Source: Mucilaginibacter sp. (lineage in GTDB: Bacteria > Bacteroidota > Bacteroidia > Sphingobacteriales > Sphingobacteriaceae). Taken from it: 5,529 bases of DNA. The stretch is from contig JAICXZ010000260.1 of the NCBI GenBank assembly GCA_025934475.1, positions 1-5,529 on the forward strand, in the 5' to 3' direction. Below the pieces are notes generated by a model. The model had not been told where the DNA came from, did not search any database, and worked only from the letters and a program-made list of their open reading frames with translations. The translations under genes and the position numbers were made by a program. Below are positions 4,888-5,529 of the stretch, one piece after another. How positions within the stretch are numbered: position 1 is the first letter of the stretch; every line of letters begins with the position of its first letter.

Positions 4888-5529
4888 TTAATGCGCTTCC
4901 AGCCAGTTCAACCCTACACCCACTTCCGCTAAAATCGGAACATTGGTTTTGATGGCATTCTTCATGTTTTCCATGATGATAGGCTTCACCTTTTCAATCT
5001 CATAGTTTGGTACGTCAAACACTAACTCGTCATGCACTTGCATGGTCATGCGGGCATCCAGCTTTTGTGCTTTGAATTCGCGGTGAATGTTGATCATGGC
5101 AATCTTGATCATATCGGCAGCAGAGCCCTGTATGGGGGCGTTGATAGCGTTTCGTTCGGCAAAACCACGCACAGTAGCGTTGGCAGAGTTAATATCGCGC
5201 AGGTAACGGCGACGGCCCATCAAGGTGCATACATAACCATTTTCGCGGGCGAAATTCATAGTATCACTCATGTATTGCTTGATGCCCGGATATTGCAGGA
5301 AGTAGTTTTCGATGATCTCAGCAGCTTCCTTCCGCGGAATGCCCAGGCTTTGCGACAAGCCAAATGCCGACTGCCCGTAAATGATACCGAAGTTAACAGC
5401 CTTGGCATTTCGGCGTTCATCGCTGGTTACTTCGCTCAGTTGCTTGCCGTAAACTTTGGCAGCAGTGGCGGTATGGATATCGAGGTTTTGGGTAAATGCA
5501 TCCTGCATATTTGCATCCTTGCTTATTTC
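4888..5529 (-). CDS. polA: DNA polymerase I, C-terminal polymerase domain (window-edge truncated)
   Basis: Family A DNA polymerase for Okazaki-fragment processing and repair synthesis. The last 213 residues are visible, beginning EISKDANMQDAF, just after catalytic motif A. Motif B reads RRNAKAVNFGIIYG (39-52 of the fragment), with the Lys, Phe and Tyr corresponding to E. coli K758, F762 and Y766. TLMGRRRYLRDINS (102-115) and ERNAINAPIQGSAADMIK (125-142) are typical of the fingers and palm. Motif C is QVHDELVF (164-171), containing the catalytic Asp equivalent to E. coli D882. The fragment ends GLNWLEAH and TAA, the normal C-terminus. The reading frame stays open to the window edge; the internal ATG at 5508 is not the start. 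The 5'-nuclease and exonuclease regions and motif A lie beyond the window. The protein appears intact and ordinary. Confidence 0.97.
   Translation of the reverse strand, partial: EISKDANMQDAFTQNLDIHTATAAKVYGKQLSEVTSDERRNAKAVNFGIIYGQSAFGLSQSLGIPRKEAAEIIENYFLQYPGIKQYMSDTMNFARENGYVCTLMGRRRYLRDINSANATVRGFAERNAINAPIQGSAADMIKIAMINIHREFKAQKLDARMTMQVHDELVFDVPNYEIEKVKPIIMENMKNAIKTNVPILAEVGVGLNWLEAH

Noticed and set aside
5506..5508. ATG at 5508 as the start of a short 206-residue polymerase
   Set aside because: The frame stays open upstream to the window edge and encodes EISKDAN, the normal sequence following motif A of DNA polymerase I, so it is internal.

Overview
The window looks like chromosomal DNA from a Bacteroidota bacterium, most likely a Sphingobacteriaceae-type organism such as Mucilaginibacter or Pedobacter. 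This is inferred from the protein flavour (GlgA with an HCHDHHTGLVP segment, a reaction-centre-type cytochrome c paired with a YceI protein, a multi-TM PAS histidine kinase), AT-rich spacers, weak Shine-Dalgarno signals and one TAnnTTTG-type -7 element. No tRNA, rRNA, CRISPR array, transposase or phage gene is visible.

Layout from left to right. (1) Positions 1-485, minus strand: N-terminal third of a glycogen/starch synthase (glgA), cut by the window edge. (2) 486-860: a 375-bp spacer with a perfect 8-bp inverted repeat just upstream of glgA, a 96-nt stretch almost free of C, and a mosaic of short repeats beside the next gene's stop codon. (3) 861-1906, minus strand: a tight two-gene operon, diheme cytochrome c first, then a YceI-family secreted protein 5 bp later. 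(4) 1907-2174: a divergent spacer with a hairpin plus T-tract candidate in the leader of the next gene. (5) 2175-4133, plus strand: a 652-aa membrane-bound PAS sensor histidine kinase with no response regulator beside it. (6) 4134-4212: a short convergent spacer with a 9-bp direct repeat. (7) 4213-4764, minus strand: a Uma2-family (DUF820) PD-(D/E)XK nuclease-like protein with its own candidate promoter. (8) 4771-4887: a spacer carrying a second copy of the mosaic repeat. (9) 4888-5529, minus strand: the C-terminal polymerase domain of DNA polymerase I (polA), cut at the right edge.

The only clear functional unit is the cytochrome c/YceI operon, which suggests a periplasmic redox or isoprenoid/quinone-related module. 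The kinase diverges from it and could sense envelope or redox state, but nothing in the sequence proves a regulatory link. glgA and polA are housekeeping genes. I found no convincing new multi-gene system. The best unexplained signals are the mosaic intergenic repeat found at two gene ends 4 kb apart, the perfect dyad in front of glgA, and the internal repeat in the kinase membrane domain.
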